Shown in pieces: positions 46,563 through 58,599 of a DNA stretch of 64,000 bases. Source of the stretch: Clarkia xantiana subsp. parviflora (lineage: Eukaryota; Streptophyta; Magnoliopsida; Myrtales; Onagraceae). The notes below the pieces were generated by a model, which made no database searches, was not told the DNA's origin, and was given only the letters and a program-made list of their open reading frames with translations. Within the stretch, counting starts at the first letter, position 1; every line of letters begins with the position of its first letter. Where the stretch lies: contig JAPTYO010000008.1 in NCBI GenBank assembly GCA_036873135.1, positions 36,094,819 to 36,158,818 of the forward strand, read 5' to 3'. Both the position numbers and the translations under genes were made by a program.

Positions 46563-46968
46563 TGTTGGATCCTGGATTTACCGAGATATTTTCGCGGTGT
46601 CTACGAGCTCCTTAGTCTGCGAATTCCGGGTACGCACCTACAAAAAGGGACAATGCCAGGGCGAACCCCGGCAATCCCTCTCTGACGGTCAAATTAGTAA
46701 CCGTTCATATAAAGAGATATCACTATTTTGTATATAATTTATCATATATATCAAATGTTAATCAGATGATTCTTTATATAAAATAACATAATAACTATTA
46801 TGGTATATAGTCATTTATTGACGATGGCCGTTATGGTAACAGAATATTTAGGCAATTACTGTTATGGTAATTGAATATTAATAGTTGATTGACCGTTATG
46901 GCATCAGACTATTTATAGTTAATACCTATTATGGTATCAAATAAATATGTTTATATCAATATCCATCA
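46563..46968 (-). repeat. 3' LTR of element 4
   Basis: 406 bp, TG...CA, matching 53250-53654 almost throughout. The short ORFs in it are repeated in the other LTR and are not genes. Confidence 0.93.
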
Positions 46969-47060
46969 TTTGCCCCCGAGGCTGATGGAGGCTTTGCCTG
47001 CATTAGACTCTGAGTTAAATGAACCTGCATCCATTACACAATCATTCATATTACAATATA

Positions 47061-47635
47061 TTACTCTCTTGGAGCATGATCATTTCTTTGTACGATCGAC
47101 TATGGAGGGCGGTTTGTCTACCGACCCTATATTACTCTCTTGGAGCTTTTATGGACGATCGTCTCTTTGTACGATCAACTATGGATGGCGGTTTATCTAC
47201 TGACCCTTATATTACTCACTTGGAGCTTTTATGGACGATCGTCTCTTTGTACGATCGACTATGGAGGGCGTTTTGTCTACCGACCCTTTATTTTACTCAC
47301 TTGGAGTGTTTATGGACGATCGTCTCTTCGTACGATCGACTATGGAGGGTAGTTTGTCTACCGACCCTTTATTTTACCCACTCGGAGTGTTTATGGACGA
47401 TCGTCTCTTTATACGATCGACTATGGAGGGTGGTTCGTCTACCGACCTTTATATTACTCTCTTGGAGTAGTTTGGGGGTGACCACCTCTTTGGATGAACA
47501 CATATGAAGGATAATTTGTCCACCAACCCGTTCATATGAAATATTACTCTCTTGGAGTAGTTTAGGGATGACCGCATCTTTGGACAGACACCTATGAAGG
47601 GTGGTTTGTCCACCAACCCGTTCATGTAAAATATT
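47061..47635 (-). repeat. ~80-bp minisatellite of element 4, about seven units
   Basis: Each unit starts TTACTCTCTTGGAG. The middle units contain the perfect palindrome GACGATCGTC followed by GTACGATCGAC, then a stretch like GGTTTGTCTACCGACC. The last two units are diverged. ORFs of 60-160 codons here follow the repeat period and are artefacts. Confidence 0.92.
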
Positions 47636-47640
47636 ATTAT

Positions 47641-47790
47641 CTTTGCGATGTGTGGACATGATAGCCACCTTGAAGTTCGCGGACATGATAGCCACTTTGT
47701 GATGTGTGGACGTGATAGCCACCTTGAAGTTCGTGGACATGATAGCCACTTTATGATGTGTGGACATGATAGTCACCTTGAAATTTGTGG
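47641..47790 (-). repeat. ~54-bp tandem repeat of element 4
   Basis: About three units alternating GTGTGGACATGATAGCCACC and a TTGAAGTTCG-linked half that repeats GGACATGATAGCCAC. GTGGACATGATAGCCAC can fold as GTGG/CCAC. Confidence 0.85.
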
Positions 47791-47809
47791 TAGCAAATAT
47801 AATATGGCT

Positions 47810-48480
47810 TCACGCCTGATCGAATGACCACTGTTGTAGGAGTAATATACATTCACACCTGATTGGGGAATCATAATGTAATATGGAAATAATCTGATCA
47901 CTGGATCATGGCGGTAGGAGTGATAGACCTACGCACCTAATCGAGGAATCGTAATATAATATGTCAATAGTATGGCGATAAGCATGATCACCAGTTCATG
48001 GTGGTAGGAGTGATATACCTACACACATGATCACGAGACTGTAATATAATATGGCAATATGTCTGATCACAAGATCATGGTGGTAGGAGTGATATACCTA
48101 CGCCCCTGATCATGTGACAGTAATATAATACAATATAGTGATAAGCCTAATCACAAGATATAGATGTAGGAGTGATATACCAACGCGCCTGATCGAGGGA
48201 TCGTAAATGGAAATAATATGACGATAAGCCTTATTAACGGACCGTGGTAGTATGAGGGATATACCTGCGGACCTGATGTCGTAATATACGGCTGCAGGAG
48301 TGATATACCTGCGAGCCTGACGTCATAATATGCGGCTGCATGAGTGATATGCCCGCGAGCGGGAAGTCGCAATAGGAATAGTCAAGGCGGCATGAGTGAT
48401 ATACTTGCACGCCTGAAAATTGTTGTAGTTACAATAGCGGCAATAGTGATATACCCGCACATTTGATAGATTTTGAGCTT
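47810..48480 (-). repeat. ~60-70-bp hairpin repeat of element 4, about nine units
   Basis: The core is GTAGGAGTGATATACCTAC, a five-base stem GTAGG/CCTAC around AGTGATATA. Variants read GCAGG/CCTGC (48294-48312), a double change that keeps pairing. Between cores stand GATCGAGGAATCGTAATATAA-like spacers. Some units are degenerate. Confidence 0.9.
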
Positions 48481-48976
48481 TGGGCATAACACCTTGGTGA
48501 TGCCTAGAAGCTACTTGTTATTTTTATAAGAGGTAATGGTTCCCTATAAATGGTTGAGGTCTTCTTGTTGCCACTCCTGGTAGGTCTTCTGTCGTTTCAT
48601 ACGTTTGTGTGACATATCTAAGGATCATGGTCGCATGTTGTAAGTAAATTACGCACTTGATCAAAGATCACATCCGTGAGATGTAATATGGGGCGTTTGC
48701 CCTTGTGAATGACATTTTTGCCAGAAAATGAATCTCAGTTTGGGTATCAAGATGCACCATTAATGTTAGAGCGTAGGGGAAACTTTTATGCGTATCATTG
48801 TAATCATATATAGATCCGAGCTTGAGTTATCACCGGATATAGATCCGAGTTTGAGTTATAAGAGGGGCGTAGCGACGCGTCCGCTCTAGTGTATGTCGGG
48901 TGTTAGCCACCACGTTTTAGCATGTAAGTTGGGTATTGACCACCACAGTGTTGACTCGGAATTTGGAGATTCCTAG

Positions 48977-49148
48977 TGAGTCTAAGTGCAAGTATTTAGC
49001 AACTAGGGCATATATGTTGCCACTAGGGTGTTAGTATTTGTGCAGCAAAGTAGATATAGTGTTGAGTCTAAGTGCAAGTATTTAGCAACTAGGGCATATA
49101 TATTGCCACTAGGGTGTTAGTATTTGTGCAGCAAAGTAGATATAGTGT
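48977..49148. repeat. Tandem duplication, 86-bp unit
   Basis: Two nearly identical copies start TGAGTCTAAGTGCAAGT at 48977 and 49063, inside element 4. Confidence 0.92.
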
Positions 49149-51675
49149 TGCCTAGTACTTCCCTGCCCCCTAGGCTTGGGCGGAAATAACTTTTCGTGCA
49201 AGACAAAATGCTCTAAAAATAGAAGCAATATGCATAATATAGTTGCTCTTAAAAATATGCATAATGTAAAAGTTTGGGGAATGACTCTCCTGCTATGTAG
49301 CGGTTGTCCAAATTGCCCCCATGCCTTTAGTTTAGGGGCGTGCGTTGCAGCATATCCTCCCATCATTGTGGGTTTTGTTTTCGCACGTTGTGTGTATGTT
49401 TGAGTGCTGAGAGACGTAGGAGCGTGCGTGTATTGGACGCTCATGTCTCATTGATCTGGTCGTTGTATACTTGGAGATACAATTTGGAGGCTTGCTCCTT
49501 TGTTTTCGTATCCTGTCCATGAGATGTAAGATTCGACAATCATGAGTTTTCATAGACATGCATTTATATAAATCCATACTCATTTGAATATTTCAAAGCA
49601 CACCATAGTCCATAGACAATAAATAGTGTAGGGAATAGATGCTTCCCTGATTTCGATGTTTCGCGACACCTGTTGACTGCTTTTGACCGTGGTTAACTAT
49701 TGTTGACCGGTTTGACTGCTATCGAACGATTTAATTGTTGTTGGCCGGTTTGAATGCTATCGAACGGTTTAATTGTTTTTGGCCGGTTTGGTCAGTTTTG
49801 GCCGACGTGATGCTGCTTTGAGCGATCGTAGATAGATTAGAAACAGTTTCCCTTCCATCTCAAAAGGTAACAAGTTGTATATATATATATATATCATGCC
49901 CCCAAGCCAAGGAGAGGTGTCGCCTCTTCTTGGTTTGTATAACATGCCTTAAGACAACACATGACGTGGAAGTAACATATTAGATAAAATGATAATGTAA
50001 TCATTCGTGCATGTATGCATATACAGATGCCCTTGTTACGATCCTAGTTTATGAAATAGTTGTACATGTAGCATTATGATGTGGCAATCGGACAATGATA
50101 AAGTATCGTGGATCCCTCGTGACTATTTTGATATGAACTAGCCAAGTAACGTTTTACACAACTGTTGATGAAACATGCATGCGGCACGTGGGAAAGTCAT
50201 GATTCCTCTCTAATTATCAATCACCGTATGATGTATTAGACATTTATGCCCCCGGTTATAAGTAGTTACTATTAACTCGTGTTGGTCCTCATGATAATGC
50301 CTAGGTTTTAACTGATAGGTTACCCTAGTTAACTATGCACATTCATGATCATGTATGTATAAATTAGTACATGCATATGTTAAGATAATAGTAAAAGCAT
50401 ATATACATGTTTTATTCAAAAGTTTAAATAGCTCATATATGTGCTTATCGTAGCCATGGTGTCAAAGCAATAGCTAGCTAATTCAAGTGAATGAATAGGA
50501 GACTTATCTTGCAAGCTTAGCTAGTAAGCTTCTCGAATCTAAACTTTGGTGTTGAGGCTCTATGCCTTAGCGAAGTAAACACCCTATAGCTTAGACGAAC
50601 GACGATAGTCGTGAACTTTGATTCTTAGCATAGTCAACACCCCGTGATTTTGGTAAGCGATGATGGTTGTGAGCTTCGGGCCTTGATGATTTAACAAAGC
50701 TAACGCCTCGTAGATAGTGGTTCAATTCATTCGCCTGCTATGATTCCCTTCATACAGATGAATAATAAATCACCATATAACGGAGGTGTTAAACATAGAT
50801 AGCAATTAAATGCGAGTGTAGTGGAGACTTCCCTAAGTTTGAAAAATTCGATCCAATGTCTTGTGATGAGCCCAATACATGTATGAGAGCATGGTGTTTT
50901 TGGCCGATTTGGACCGGTGTTAACCGGTTTGATCGTCATTGATGCTTTTGACCGGTTTGAACGAAGTTGAGTTGGTTTGACCGCTAGTGACCGGTTTAAT
51001 CAATATTAACCGGTATGACAGCTGGAGACCGATCTGAGTTCTGTGATTTTAGGGAGGTATGCTCACTAATTTGGGCCTCCAATTATATATACTATGACTC
51101 CACTGAAGCTCACCCAAGACAAACCTGCGAACCGCTCCCCTAATTTCGATTTTGTTAACTTTTATTCACGATATAAGGAAATTGAAAATCCTTAGTAGAC
51201 AATATCCAGTGGATTCGATACTTTAGACGGTTTTCATTGCCAGGAACGAGATCCCCTCCACCAGGTCGATCTGTCATATTAGCAATTTATTCACAATAAA
51301 AGGTAACTAACAGTTAATAAATAACCGATATTCCATCGTAACGCGTGAGATTCAATCCTACTACATCTGTGTTGCCACAGACAGTTGTTGATTCTGGACC
51401 GATAACTTTTTAAGCAACACGTTACTTAAAAATTTAATTGCAATAAATATTAAATATTCTAATGAATTAAATTTCTTAAATGAATTTAATTGCAATTCTG
51501 AGTCCGTTGCCATAGGAAATAAGTCGATGCTGGATGTCGGGCTTGGCCGATGCAGCTAGGCTGAATGATGAGGTCAGAGAGGGATCGCCGATTATCTTAA
51601 GAAGTTACCATATGCCTCAGTGGACCTTGTCACCGGAGAAATACAATCATCCGGTAGGGAGCACGTCTTCAATGC
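49149..51675 (-). other. Interior of element 4 without recognised genes
   Basis: This is mixed-composition DNA with scattered CCGGTTTGA-type repeats around 49680-49830 and 50890-51030. The ORFs present (60-111 codons) have no recognisable content. A (TA)n stretch lies near 49876-49893. Confidence 0.6.
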
Positions 51676-52514
51676 TAGGGGTGTCAAAACGGGTCAACCC
51701 GTGACCCGCGACCCGTGACCCGCGACCCGTAGGTCATTAGACACCCGACCCGTGATTGACCCGGGGGTCACCACGGGTCAGGGTAACAAACCCGTACCCG
51801 GGAACCCGAGTCACGGGTTGACCCGGGGTTGACCCGTGACCCGTTTAGGCATCAGTAGTAAAAAAAATACTTTAATATATAACAGAATGAACTCATGAGT
51901 CATAGCTGAAAACCTAAAACTTGCACCATATGGAAGAATGGAAAGATTGGAGATGGGATGGGGATGGGGATGGGGGTAATCAATGGACATTTTGATGATT
52001 TAGAAGAACGTGGGAGGACACAGCTAGCTAGGGTAGATGAAGGTCGAAGCCATTAAATGAAATTAGTTGAGAGAAAATAAATAAGAACGCTTAGCTAGGC
52101 TAGCCAAGGAAGAATGCAATGATATTAATGAGATGCATGCAAATGCAATTCCCTTTTTCAACCACCGAGATAGATAAATAGATTTGTATCCTTCTGTCTC
52201 AGATATATTGCGGGGCTCAAGACACAACTCATGAGAGAATAAATATAATTAAATATTTGCACAACATCATATGCTCATTGTCACTCAGGGGTGTTGGGAC
52301 TTGGGTGGATATAAAGTCACTGTCATAAAGACGAACGGGTCACGGGCCGGGTTACGGGTCAGAACACAAAACCCGTACCCGGCCTGGTTTCAACGGGTCA
52401 TTTACGGGTCAACCCGTGAATGACCCGTTGGCATATATAGGTGAACCCGGACCCGACCCGTGGCCAGGTCATTTACGGGTCATATACGGGTCACGGGTAA
52501 AATTGACAGGCCTA
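51676..52514. mobile_element. Non-autonomous hAT element, 839 bp, inside element 4
   Basis: The left end is TAGGGGTGTCAAAACGGGTC; the right end as reverse complement is TAGGCCTGTCAATTTTACCC. The 8-bp duplication TTCAATGC lies at 51668-51675 and 52515-52522. Both ends are packed with ACCCGTGACCC and its complement ACGGGTCA, many copies in each orientation. The interior is AT-rich with no ORF. Confidence 0.95.
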
Positions 52515-52522
52515 TTCAATGC

Positions 52523-53231
52523 GATCCTCAACGGTCCACAATAACAATATATAAATATATGTGGCTTAAGTTAAACGAGGCTCGTGAACGCGGAATCTCC
52601 TTTCTTGCGAAGATTAACACATTATAAGGTTAAACAAAAATAACAGAGCACATGTGATACTAAGAGCTCATTACCATGGCTCATATCTGAACTTTAAAGA
52701 CATAATCCAAAATATTTGAACCATGTTTACTAAATAATAGAATAATGACAACCGACCCTCAGACTCCATTTTAGTCCATTTCCTTTACCCGGAAATTAAG
52801 TTAAAAGTAGGACATAATCGTCGTCACTCAAAACATACAACCAGTCATAAAAGGGCATCTAATATTAAAGCAATTAATTAACCATAAACGCATTTTAACT
52901 TAACGATAATTAGACCCCGAGATTGCCTTTTAATTTAAAATAAGAATAGAAAGATAAGCTTTCTAGATAGTAGGAGGAGTCAGAAACAATTTCAATGATT
53001 CCATGAAAGTATATTAACATTCAAATGGAACCATTGAACCACCGTATGAATATATTAGCAAAGAATAACCTTATCAAGTCGGTGAGCGAAGCTCCGAATG
53101 GTGACGTTCCCAATCAGACAATCACGCGATTAGTGAAAATCTGATCACAACACATACGTATTAATCTTCTTGATATGGATTTTTGTTGTTTAAGTAATCA
53201 AATCGAACATGACTTTTGGATCGATTCCATT
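52523..53231 (-). other. 5' internal region of element 4
   Basis: This is the first ~700 bases after the primer-binding site in sense direction, where gag would normally start. No ORF of note is present. Confidence 0.5.
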
Positions 53232-53249
53232 CCCACAGACGGCGCCAAA

Positions 53250-53654
53250 TGTTGTATCCTGGATTTACCGAGATATTTTCGCGGTGTCTACGAGCTCATT
53301 AGTCTTCGAATTCCGGGTACGCACCTACAAAAAGGGACAATGCCAGGGCGAACCCGGCAATCCCTCTCTGACGGTCAAATTAGTAACCGTTCATATAAAG
53401 AGAGATCACTATTTTGTATATAATTTATCATATATATTAAATGTTAATCAGATGATTCTTTATATAAAATAACATAATAACTATTATGGTATATAGTCAT
53501 TTATTGATGATGGCCGTTATGGTAACAGAATATTTAGGCAATTACTGTTATGGTAATTAAATATTAATAGTTGATTGACCGTTATTGCATCAGACTATTT
53601 ATAGTTAATACCTATTATGGTATCAAATAAATATGTTTATATCAATATCCATCA
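53250..53654 (-). repeat. 5' LTR of element 4
   Basis: 405 bp, starting TGATGGATATTGAT and ending in AACA on the minus strand, followed by the primer-binding site TTTGGCGCCGTCTGTGGG. Confidence 0.93.
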
Positions 53655-54846
53655 TCTAGTATGTTCCTATTTTTTCTTCAAGCAAGAATTTCTTGCCCAG
53701 GCATATGATCTCTCTTGCATGTATCGATGGAACCCATAGTGCTTACAAAGTGTAGCGCTACCACCAAATAAGTGAAGTTTGTGACTCTTTGCTAGTAGTT
53801 GGAATTTAAAGTCCACAAGTCAAAATCTCAACATCGTTTCTTTAAGGATGAAATTTTCAGTGAACTCCCTAAGACACCGAGAATCGTCCTTGTTGCAGGC
53901 ACAACTATGTCTCTAACAAAGCACTTCTTGAAAAAGACAAATGTATCATTTAATTATAAATCTGTAGAAGCAGAGTTAGCTATTGCACATGCTGTTAATG
54001 TTGAGAAGACAATTGCAGATTGATCAAACATCATACTTGTTTTATCATTTTATGATTTATGACTTTGATAAATAACACGGCGAAGAAAAAAAAAGAACAT
54101 GATGAAGAACATGAATTGATTAAATATAAGGGCAAAAATGTCATTTTGTAACCATTTAATCAAATTTGATCAAACATAAGTAACTAAAGAAAACAAGTTT
54201 AAATAATTTAATCACATTTCGAAACGTATGTAACAAAAAAATCACGCCAAAAAACAAAAGTAACCATTCCATCACATTGGGTAAACATAAGTAACCAAAT
54301 GATATATTAACAGTTAACATTTTCTAAGTTACTTTAATTTTTTTTGCGATTAATGTTACTTTAATTAGTGTCAAATCTATCTCATTATCTAATAATAATA
54401 ACTAAACCTACTTTCTATCTAATAAGTACATCCTATCATTAACTAAATGTTTCTAACGATTTTTTTTTTTTTTTTTTAATTTCGTATAAATTTCTAATTC
54501 GTTTTTAATGAAAGTACTATACAATCTTGGGTTCGAACACTATTTGGCGCAATTTTAATTTCAAGTTTTCTCCCTTTTGCGATAATTATCTTTTTTTTTA
54601 AGTATTAAATGATAATCAACATTAAAATCATAATTGCCTTACAATTAATTAGCTACTTAATTTGTTTTTTGCCAATAATCAACTACCTAATTAAATTTAA
54701 ATATAATTAACATATTCTAAGTTACTTTAAATTTTGTTTTTTTTCCCAAAATCTTACTTTAATTATTATTTCAAGTTTATCTCATTATCTGATAATGATA
54801 ACTAAACCGACTTTCTACCTACTAGTATATTCTAACAATAACTTAG
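53655..54846 (+). repeat. Segmental duplication copy 2, main part, with truncated MULE
   Basis: This continues copy 2 after the TCTAG duplication and matches 29972-31149. The MULE right end is at about 54312 and is followed by TTAACATTT; the MULE left half is missing. The 74-codon ORF at 53799-54023 (KTPRIVLVAGTTMSLTKHF) is open here but interrupted in copy 1; I do not recognise it. Confidence 0.8.
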
Positions 54847-55437
54847 TGTTAGCATATGGTGACTGGACGCCGTAATTGGTAACCCATTAATATGTATACG
54901 TTACCTAAGATATTGGGTAAATGTAACATTATGGAAATTGGGTTTGACCCAAATCCCAATTGACATGAGAGGTCCAAAATATTGGGCCTCCCTTATACAT
55001 GGCCGGCCGAAATACATGTAGGGGCAGAGTGGACTTTTGCCCACTTTGCTCCTCCTATAAATAAAAGGTGTAGGGTTTTATTTGGGGCAATTCACAATTC
55101 CTCATAAGTGGTGATTTGAGAGAAAACCCTCCCCCCTAGAACACTAAGTTCGGCCGAACCATACTGCACCACCAAGGGTATGCCAATTTGCTAAGAGAAA
55201 ATCACTCCGGATATCCGTCTCTGCCAAGAATCGATTAGAGGCTTTGCTGTGGAGACTATACCGCGTAGGACTTCCTTAAAAAGAACTTCTGCGGGTTCCG
55301 TCCGGTGGGTCGTGAACTCCCTCAGTAGGATCCTTGGGGACTACAGAAAGGGTTTAAGGTATGTGCCTATCATCCGCTGCGTAATTCTGATTACAAGCAT
55401 GTACCTTGTTTATGTTTCCGTACCCCGTAATCCAACA
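54847..55437 (+). mobile_element. Solo copia-type LTR, 591 bp
   Basis: TGTTAGCATATGG...GTAATCCAACA, flanked by the 5-bp duplication CTTAG (54842-54846 and 55438-55442). TATAAATA lies at about 55056. No internal sequence is attached on either side, so it arose by LTR-LTR recombination. The same family is seen at 26485-27083, 31970-32567 (both opposite) and 31150-31219. Confidence 0.92.
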
Positions 55438-55442
55438 CTTAG

Positions 55443-56157
55443 TTATGTTTCTAATGATATTTATTTTTTTCTTATATAATTTGTTAGTTCATTTTAATGA
55501 TAATACTATACAACCATCTCTTTGAATTATTTTTCTGATATCAATGATAAATTCACGATTAAAATTCTTATTTAAGACAACTATGAATTAGTTCCAACAA
55601 AGTCATACGTTGGTGGAGTGCATCGGTCAACTCAATATTTTCCACTTGAACTAATTATCTACAAATTCAATATAAACAAGTTATATTTTTTCATTTATTT
55701 TATTTTATTTTATTTTATTGCATTTTTATTTTATTAATTAATAGTAACAGGTATATACATTTTTTTTTTCATAAATTTTAATGTCCACTAGAAAAAAAAA
55801 TGAACATGGCTTTTCAAAGCTTAAAATAAAGAAAAGAATTGAGAGTTGTAATAGAAGAGTGTTAACAATTCCATTTATTGTTGCTTTTAAGTGAAAAAAG
55901 TTATTCAAAATTAAAATTAATAAAATGTTATTTAAGATCAACCATGTTTTAAAAAAATGTTAAATAAATTAGCTATAGTATATAAAATGAAATAAAAAAA
56001 TTATAAACCTTTAATTGGTAATTTATATTTATAAAAAATCGAATAATAAAATTTTACATAAAAATTTCACTCAATAGAAATAAAAAGGCTTCAAATTGAA
56101 ACATGCTTTAGTTTCACTCTCACCAAACCATTGCGAATTGCGATATATAAAATTATA
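55443..56157. other. AT-rich intergenic DNA
   Basis: Very AT-rich with long T and A runs. No gene or clear repeat boundary is seen. Confidence 0.7.
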
Positions 56158-57587
56158 GGGTTAAGAACCTACAAATAGTCCAAGGTTTGCCCAATGTTGA
56201 AATTTGGTGTCTGAAGTTTGAAATGTTAAAATGGACTGTCACATGTTTCATTTTTGTTGAAATTTGGTGTCTCGGTGTGATTACTTTAGAGAAACTAATT
56301 TCCGACGAAACATACTGTCAAATTCGAGCTACCATGCATGCTTCTTTCTCATCACCTTGCCGAGACCGTCACCTAATAAGCTGGTCACATTCGCGTAAGT
56401 AAATCTCACTCTGTTGTCGTTGGAGATTGCTCCACACCACTCTGCTGAAAACCTTTTCTTTAGGAAGTTCAGGTTTTGGGGGAAATTTGACGATTTTGTG
56501 AAAATTAAAGAGTGATGAATTATGAGTGGATGAGTTTGGTTGATGAAAATGACTGAAGTGAGAGGAAAAAACGTGCGGAGACGGGGACTTGCTACCCTCC
56601 TTTAAAAGTAGTCATACTTTTGTAAATAATATCAATTCAATTTTTTAGAAAATGGTTGGTACGGTACCGTAATAGACTAGTAGTAACTCCATTTTTCAGA
56701 TTTTTGTAATAGTGTTAATTTCTCCATATGAATACCGATATTAGATTTTTTTAAACTTTTTTTATTTGTTTTCAATTAATTAATAACAATATTATAAAAA
56801 TTTGACACTATATATTAATTTAATATCAATAATTAATAATAGCACATTAGTTTTATACACAACTTCATATGATAAGTATTTAAATTTTGCAGGAACTATA
56901 AATAACCATTCTTAATTTGCTGAGTTCAAATTTAATTAGTTATAAAATTAAATAAGTAATGAACTGATATTTAAGAATAACACAAAAAAGTTTGAATTTA
57001 GATGAAAATACTTATTTATGGAGTATCTTAACATTAATGCTTCCAATTTAAAATTACGAAAGTATTATTTGTATATAAAAAGAAATTTATACAAGAAAGA
57101 TAAATTAAATACAAACTGGATTTTAAAATAAAATACATACTTTATAACATATAAATTTGGAATTACAAAATTAATTTTATATATCCAAATAAAACGATAA
57201 ATCTAACGATATTTTTAAAATAAAATACATACTTTTTTTAACAAATATTAAGAAAAATATAGTATTAGATTCTTTTTTTAAAAACAGAACTTAAAACCGT
57301 ATAGGAGTGGATTAGCCTAAGCTACCACCCGCTTAAATCGGGTTAAGAAGAAAAAAAGAAAATTTACAAGTTAATCCTCTTAAATTTAGGTTTTGTCTCT
57401 ATCTCTTTCTTCCAACGTGGGTCCCAGCAAAAAAACATAGATGCTTTGAAATTATGCTAGGTAAAATGGCGGAGACACCAAATTTTAACAAAAATAAAAC
57501 TTGAACTATCCATTTTAACATTTAAAACTTCAGACACCAAATTTCAATATTGGGCAAAAACATGGACTGTTTTTAGGTTCTTAACCC
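56158..57587. mobile_element. MULE-like element with ~80 bp terminal inverted repeats
   Basis: The left end starts GGGTTAAGAACCTACAAATA. The reverse complement of the right end starts GGGTTAAGAACCTAAAAACA; both continue through CCCAAT-TTGAAATTTGGTGTCTGAAG. Long TIRs suggest Mutator-like. I could not find a matching 9-bp duplication (AAAATTATA left, GTTAATTAA right). The interior is AT-rich with no transposase. It ends just upstream of the CCCH gene. Confidence 0.7.
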
Positions 57588-58599
57588 GTTAATTAACAAT
57601 ACCCGAACCGGGTCACTTTTGGGTCATATTTCGGCGGGTTTGGTTCGTCCCTGCCTCTGCCGCTGGCCTCTGGGACCACCTTCGGCTTCCTCCCACTCCT
57701 CTTTCTCTCTCTCTTCGAAAAATTGGTGTGTATTGCTGCTCTTCTGCAGCTCCAAAACCACAACTCCGGACTCCACAGAGAACCTCCATATCTTCACCGC
57801 CCCGTCATCTTTCTCTCTATCCAATTTCCTGACGATTTCTCCGTTCACTTTCTTGTTTACGCGATCATCTGTCGCCTTCGTTGCCATCGTCAATTCTCTG
57901 GCGCCATTGCCTTCTCTGTGCCTCCAATAGCGAGCTTTAATTGGAGCCTCTTCGGGTGATCTTGCCTTGTCTCTTGCTCCTTGCGAAAGATTCAGTAAGG
58001 CTTCATGGCTGTATTCGTGTGATTCGCCGCTGATTTTCAATTTAACCTAGGATTTTGAAGATTTTGCAGATTCTTCTGTTGGTTATTGTTAAGGTCCGGA
58101 TTATGGAGTTTCGAATCACTCATTTAACACGGTTTTAATCATTTTCCGATCATAGAGCTAGTTTTTATTGCATTAAGCACTTTCTAGTGCTTGTTCAATT
58201 GAACTTGAATTGATAAATTTCAAACTCGTTGTTCTCGTCCACTAGTTTTTTTTTTTATATATTTGTGAATGGTTTGTTTGATTAGCAGCTTTGGTTTCCT
58301 TTAAGCATATTTACCTCATAGTTCTCATGATCACGTTGAACTAATTTCTGATTGTCATGTTACCAGTTAGTTCTTCATCTTTCACATTCCCGTGCTTTGT
58401 CCAGCTCTCTTAGGACAATTTAATATGATTTAAGAGTAAGTTTCTTGCTGACCAAGCTCCATCCTAATATCATATTAACAGGTCCGTTAATTGAAGGCTG
58501 CTAATCAGTTAAAGGCATTTTACTGCCGCATCCTACTTTTTAGCTCTTGGATGATAAGGTTCTGTACCTTTTAAGATTTTATCAAGAAGAGAAAATCCA
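57588..58599 (+). promoter_or_regulatory. Promoter and 5' UTR of the CCCH zinc-finger gene
   Basis: The pyrimidine-rich stretch at 57640-57970 is typical of a plant 5' leader. CA|GTAAGG at about 57992 and AACAG| at about 58481 could bound a leader intron. The upstream ORF at 57619-57930 reads Ser/Phe-rich sequence with no motif and is best seen as untranslated. Confidence 0.45.

Larger units (their letters stand above)
46563..53654 (-). mobile_element. Element 4: non-coding Tat-type LTR element (LARD-like), 7.1 kb
   Basis: LTRs lie at 53250-53654 (5') and 46563-46968 (3'), with the 5-bp duplication TCTAG at 46558-46562 and 53655-53659. The minus-strand primer-binding site TTTGGCGCCGTCTGTGGG lies at about 53232-53249, and the polypurine tract GCCTCGGGGGCAAA abuts the 3' LTR. 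By eye the LTRs differ at under ten positions in ~405 bp. No gag, protease, pol or antisense gene can be recognised in either strand of the 6.3 kb interior, which instead holds several tandem arrays and a hAT element. Non-autonomous mobilisation is inferred. Confidence 0.93.

Noticed and set aside
46931..47776. Overlapping ORFs with repeated WTIVSLYDRLWR-like text
   Set aside because: They follow the ~80-bp tandem unit of element 4 and end in diverged units; not a protein family I recognise.
39811..48480. Regularly spaced repeats resembling CRISPR arrays
   Set aside because: Units are contiguous or degenerate minisatellites without unique spacers, inside plant retrotransposons.
57619..58040. 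103-codon plus and 138-codon minus ORFs before the CCCH gene
   Set aside because: They lie in the CT-rich 5' leader, lack motifs, and the conserved protein starts at 58600.
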